Both the position numbers and the translations under genes were made by a program. Source: Panacagrimonas sp965216845 (GTDB lineage: Bacteria; Pseudomonadota; Gammaproteobacteria; Nevskiales; Nevskiaceae). Taken from it: a stretch of DNA of 64,000 nucleotides. The DNA lies in contig OZ244200.1 in the NCBI GenBank assembly GCA_965216845.1, positions 744,001-808,000 on the forward strand, read 5' to 3'. Shown here piece by piece: positions 61,267 through 64,000 of the stretch (the stretch's first letter is position 1; each line of letters opens with the position of its first letter). Under the pieces are notes generated by a model. The model did not search any database, had not been told where the DNA came from, and saw only the letters and a program-made list of their open reading frames with translations.

Positions 61267-63282
61267 ATGCGCGTGTTCCTGTGCGAGAAGCCGTCCCAGG
61301 GCAAGGACATCGCCCGTGTGCTGGGTGCCGGTCAACGCGGCAACGGCTGCTACAGCGGCGCGGGTGTCGTCGTGACCTGGTGCATCGGTCATCTGGTGGA
61401 GGCGGTTCCGCCCGAAGGCTACGGCGAGCAATACAAGCGCTGGGCCATCGAGCAACTGCCCATTCTTCCTGAGCGTTGGCGTGTCGAGCCCAAGGCGGCG
61501 ACCGCAGCGCAATTCAAGGTCGTGCAGCAGCTCGTCGCCAAGGCGGGCGAGCTGGTGATTGCGACCGACGCCGACCGCGAGGGCGAGATGATCGCCCGCG
61601 AGATCATCGACCTATGCGGCTACCGCGGGCCGATTCAGCGCCTGTGGCTGTCGGCGCTCAACGATGCGTCGATCCGCAAAGCGCTGGGTGCGCTCAAGCC
61701 GTCCGCCGAGACGCTGCCGCTGTATTTCTCCGCACTCGCCCGGTCGCGCGCCGACTGGCTGATCGGGATGAACCTGAGCCGCTTGTTCACACTGCTGGGG
61801 CGCCAGGCCGGCTATACCGGCGTGCTGTCGGTGGGGCGCGTGCAGACGCCGACGCTGAAGTTGGTCGTCGATCGTGATCGCGAGATCGCGCGATTCGTCT
61901 GCGTACCGTTCTGGGCCATCGAGGTTGCGCTTTCGCATGCAGGCCAGTCCTTCGTCGCAAGCTGGACGCCGCCGCAAGGCAGCGCCGACGATGCGGGCCG
62001 CTGCCTGCAACAGCCGGTGGCGCAGCAGGCCGCCGAGCGCTTGCGGACGGCCGACTCCGCCCAGGTGCTGTCGGTAGAAACCGAGCGCGTGCGCGAAGGG
62101 CCGCCGCTGCCGTTCGACCTGGGCACGCTGCAGGAGGTGTGCTCCAAGCAGTTGGGCCTGGACGTGCAGGAGACGCTGGACATTGCCCAGGCGCTGTACG
62201 AGACGCACAAGGCGACAACGTATCCGCGCTCGGATTCGGGCTACCTGCCCGAGAGCATGCTGGCCGAGGTGCCGACCGTACTCGACAGCCTGGTCAAGAC
62301 CGACCCCAGCTTGCGGCCGCTGATCGAGCGCCTGGATCGCCAACAGCGTTCGCGTGCATGGAACGACGGCAAGGTGTCGGCTCACCACGGCATCATCCCG
62401 ACGCTGGAGCCCGCCAACCTGTCGGCCATGAACGAGAAGGAACTGGCCGTCTACCGGCTGATCCGCGCTCATTACCTCGCGCAGTTCCTCCCGCACCATG
62501 AGTTCGACCGGACGGTAGCGCAGTTCTCGTGCGGCAGTCAGTCGCTGGCGGCCGTGGGCAAGCAGATCGCCGTCACCGGCTGGCGCGAGGTGCTGGCGAC
62601 GCCGGGGCCGGACGATGCCGATGGCGAGGATGCGCAGCGCAGCCAGGTGCTGCCCGCCCTGCATGCGGGCTTGTCCTGCCCGGTCGGCAAGGTGGATCTC
62701 AAGGCGCTGAAGACGCTGCCGCCCAAGCCCTACACGCAGGGCGAGCTGATCAAGGCCATGAAGACCGTCGCCAAGTTCGTGACCGACCCGCGGCTGAAAC
62801 AGAAGCTGCGAGATACCACCGGCATCGGCACCGAGGCGACACGCGCCAACATCATCAACGGTCTGATCGGTCGCGGCTACCTGGTCAAGAAAGGCCGCGC
62901 CGTCCGCGCTTCCGACGCGGCATTCACGCTCATCGACGCGGTGCCCTCGGCCATCGCCGACCCCGGCACCACGGCGGTGTGGGAGCAGGCGCTGGACATG
63001 ATCGAGGCCGGCCAGATGGCGCTGGACACCTTCATCGAGAAGCAGTCCGTGTGGGTCGGCCAGCTCGTGCAGCAGTACCGCGGCGCAACGCTCTCGCTCA
63101 AGCTGCCGCCGGCGCCGGCCTGCCCGCAGTGCGGCGCACCGATGCAGCAGCGCACGGGCAAGAGCGGCGCGTTCTGGTCCTGCTCGCGCTACCCGGACTG
63201 CAAGGGCACGTTGCCGATCGAGTCCCCGACGGGCCGGCGCAGCGCACCGCGCAAGCGGCGCGCTGCCTCCAAGGCGTCCTGA
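61267..63282 (+). CDS. topB: DNA topoisomerase III of the ICE
   Basis: 671 residues, type IA topoisomerase. Toprim IATDADREGEMIAREI (Asp101, Asp103, Glu107), active-site Tyr319 in KATTYPRSDSGYLP, C-terminal zinc-ribbon CPQCGAPMQQRTGKSGAFW with SCSRYPDC. The family TopB of ICEs is usually this length and decatenates or processes transferred DNA. ATG 61267 follows AGGAGG. It is clearly distinct from the host topA at 16288. Confidence 0.95.
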   Translation: MRVFLCEKPSQGKDIARVLGAGQRGNGCYSGAGVVVTWCIGHLVEAVPPEGYGEQYKRWAIEQLPILPERWRVEPKAATAAQFKVVQQLVAKAGELVIATDADREGEMIAREIIDLCGYRGPIQRLWLSALNDASIRKALGALKPSAETLPLYFSALARSRADWLIGMNLSRLFTLLGRQAGYTGVLSVGRVQTPTLKLVVDRDREIARFVCVPFWAIEVALSHAGQSFVASWTPPQGSADDAGRCLQQPVAQQAAERLRTADSAQVLSVETERVREGPPLPFDLGTLQEVCSKQLGLDVQETLDIAQALYETHKATTYPRSDSGYLPESMLAEVPTVLDSLVKTDPSLRPLIERLDRQQRSRAWNDGKVSAHHGIIPTLEPANLSAMNEKELAVYRLIRAHYLAQFLPHHEFDRTVAQFSCGSQSLAAVGKQIAVTGWREVLATPGPDDADGEDAQRSQVLPALHAGLSCPVGKVDLKALKTLPPKPYTQGELIKAMKTVAKFVTDPRLKQKLRDTTGIGTEATRANIINGLIGRGYLVKKGRAVRASDAAFTLIDAVPSAIADPGTTAVWEQALDMIEAGQMALDTFIEKQSVWVGQLVQQYRGATLSLKLPPAPACPQCGAPMQQRTGKSGAFWSCSRYPDCKGTLPIESPTGRRSAPRKRRAASKAS

Positions 63283-64000
63283 TCCTCGCTTCCCCCTGCC
63301 GCGCCGGCCACTTCACTGGCGGCGAGGCAAACGTCCCGCACCGCGCGGGACTCCAAAGCGCGCGTCTCCTTCTGCAACGGTGTGCGCGCCCCGTCTGCCC
63401 GCCATCGGGCGACGGGGCGAGAAGGTCAATGCTCCACGAATCGCGCCCGCCGCCATTCCCTTGATCGGTGTGCCTTGCCTCGGTCATGAGGGGCTTCCTG
63501 ACGCCTTGCCGCCGCGCGAGCCGTGAGGAGGCCCCTTGGGCCGAGGGTATTCCGTGCCGGTGCCCGCCGGCGGAACAACGGGCTCCCTTTGTGCGCGTAT
63601 GCGTGCCAAAGGTTTCCGGCCCCAGCCACGAAACGGGCCGGGTGCGATTGCTGACGCAGCGAACGGCTTTGACGACGGCCCGCGCTGACGCAGCCCACAG
63701 GTGGTTTTCCTTCCTCTCCAGCCGAAGGCCCGCGTGGCCTTCGGCGCCCTGGTCCTTGCCTTGTCACGTGACGCGGGCCTGTCCTAAAGCGGGCCGTCCG
63801 CGATTCGGTTTTCCCTGCGACGGCAGCCATGCTTCGCGCCCATCCTCACGCCATGCGTTGCTGACAGTCGTCAGCGGCATGCCCCGGCAGTCCCGGTCTT
63901 CAAGACTGCAACGCGGTTCGCCGCGTTGACCGATCCAGTCCGCTTCGCATCGCCCACCGCGGACGCTCGCCGGCCTGGCGACGATGCACTTTTCTCAACC
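63283..64000. other. 718-bp gap after topB
   Basis: No gene is supported. A frame at 63468-63929 has an arginine/proline-rich composition like a shadow frame. A strong hairpin is at 63387-63419. This ICE family commonly has a long non-coding stretch after topB, perhaps with regulatory RNA; that is recollection. Confidence 0.5.
63387..63419 (+). other. Strong 14-bp stem-loop downstream of topB
   Basis: CGCCCCGTC, one bulged T, GCCCG, loop CCAT, CGGGC, GACGGGGCG. No T-run follows in either direction, so it is not a classic terminator. It could be a structured RNA or a single-strand origin/oriT-like fold. Confidence 0.5.

Larger units (their letters stand above)
45830..64000 (+). mobile_element. 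Integrative and conjugative element, ICEclc/PFGI-1/SPI-7 type, one end
   Basis: The backbone order bisR-like, alpA, parA, shi, parB, DUF2857, STY4528-type, TIGR03761, DUF3158, ssb, topB is that of this ICE superfamily. The left end is a tRNA-Gly-like 18-bp core. Two cargo insertions are seen: a RES/Xre toxin-antitoxin pair and a methyltransferase/MerR/unknown block between ssb and topB. The element continues past the right edge, so integrase, type IV secretion and relaxase genes are not seen. The exact left boundary depends on which core copy is used. Confidence 0.88.

Noticed and set aside
63468..63929. 153-codon frame after topB
   Set aside because: Arg/Pro/Ser-rich composition without a ribosome site or recognisable domain; likely non-coding ICE DNA.
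1..64000. CRISPR arrays and rRNA genes
   Set aside because: I looked for regularly spaced short repeats and rRNA signatures and saw none.

Overview
The window is high-GC proteobacterial DNA. Its housekeeping genes (def-fmt-rsmB-trkA, smg-topA-tsaC-hemF, coaX-birA, oxyR with the E. coli cysteine numbering, aerobic hemF, a GlnK-AmtB pair) point to a gammaproteobacterium. I cannot name a genus from sequence alone.

Bases 1 to about 39,150 are chromosome. From left to right: the 5' part of speA facing speE; an amtB-glnK ammonium operon behind a sigma-54-like promoter; a leftward def-fmt-rsmB-trkA-trkH-thrB run covering translation start and potassium uptake; a rightward LysM-dprA-smg-OMP-topA-tsaC-hemF-oxyR run; two lytic transglycosylases with a TauE-type permease and cca; fabH-like and pyc genes; coaX-birA-plsY; an M61 peptidase, a thioredoxin-like protein, an alpha/beta hydrolase and a glycine-zipper lipoprotein with a clear terminator.

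Bases 39,191-45,394 hold one visibly AT-richer gene of 2,067 codons. It encodes a transglutaminase-like/DUF4011/superfamily 1 helicase/PD-(D/E)XK nuclease/DUF3320 protein, the architecture of a stand-alone anti-phage protein. Next to it lies a 151-bp-period tandem repeat. Each copy ends in an 18-bp sequence identical to what a tRNA-Gly 3' end would be, as expected for the attachment site of an integrative and conjugative element (ICE).

From about 45,830 to the right edge is one end of an ICE of the ICEclc/PFGI-1/SPI-7 type: two LysR regulators around a decayed Fur-regulated exbD remnant, a BisR-like gene, alpA, parA, shi, parB, DUF2857, STY4528-type gene, a RES/Xre toxin-antitoxin cargo pair, TIGR03761, DUF3158, ssb, a second cargo block (methyltransferase with divergent MerR, two unknown genes) and topB. 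The integrase and transfer genes must lie beyond the right edge. The bisR-alpA-parA-shi-parB-DUF2857-STY4528 block matches in order the set that controls bistable transfer competence in ICEclc.

The most interesting unexplained structures are in the ICE: two tandem dyads 21 bp apart upstream of alpA; a perfect DnaA box with iteron-like repeats and an AT-rich inverted repeat buried inside the STY4528-type coding sequence; a 17-bp palindrome repeated three times, two copies of which bracket the toxin-antitoxin module; and the duplicated attachment site.
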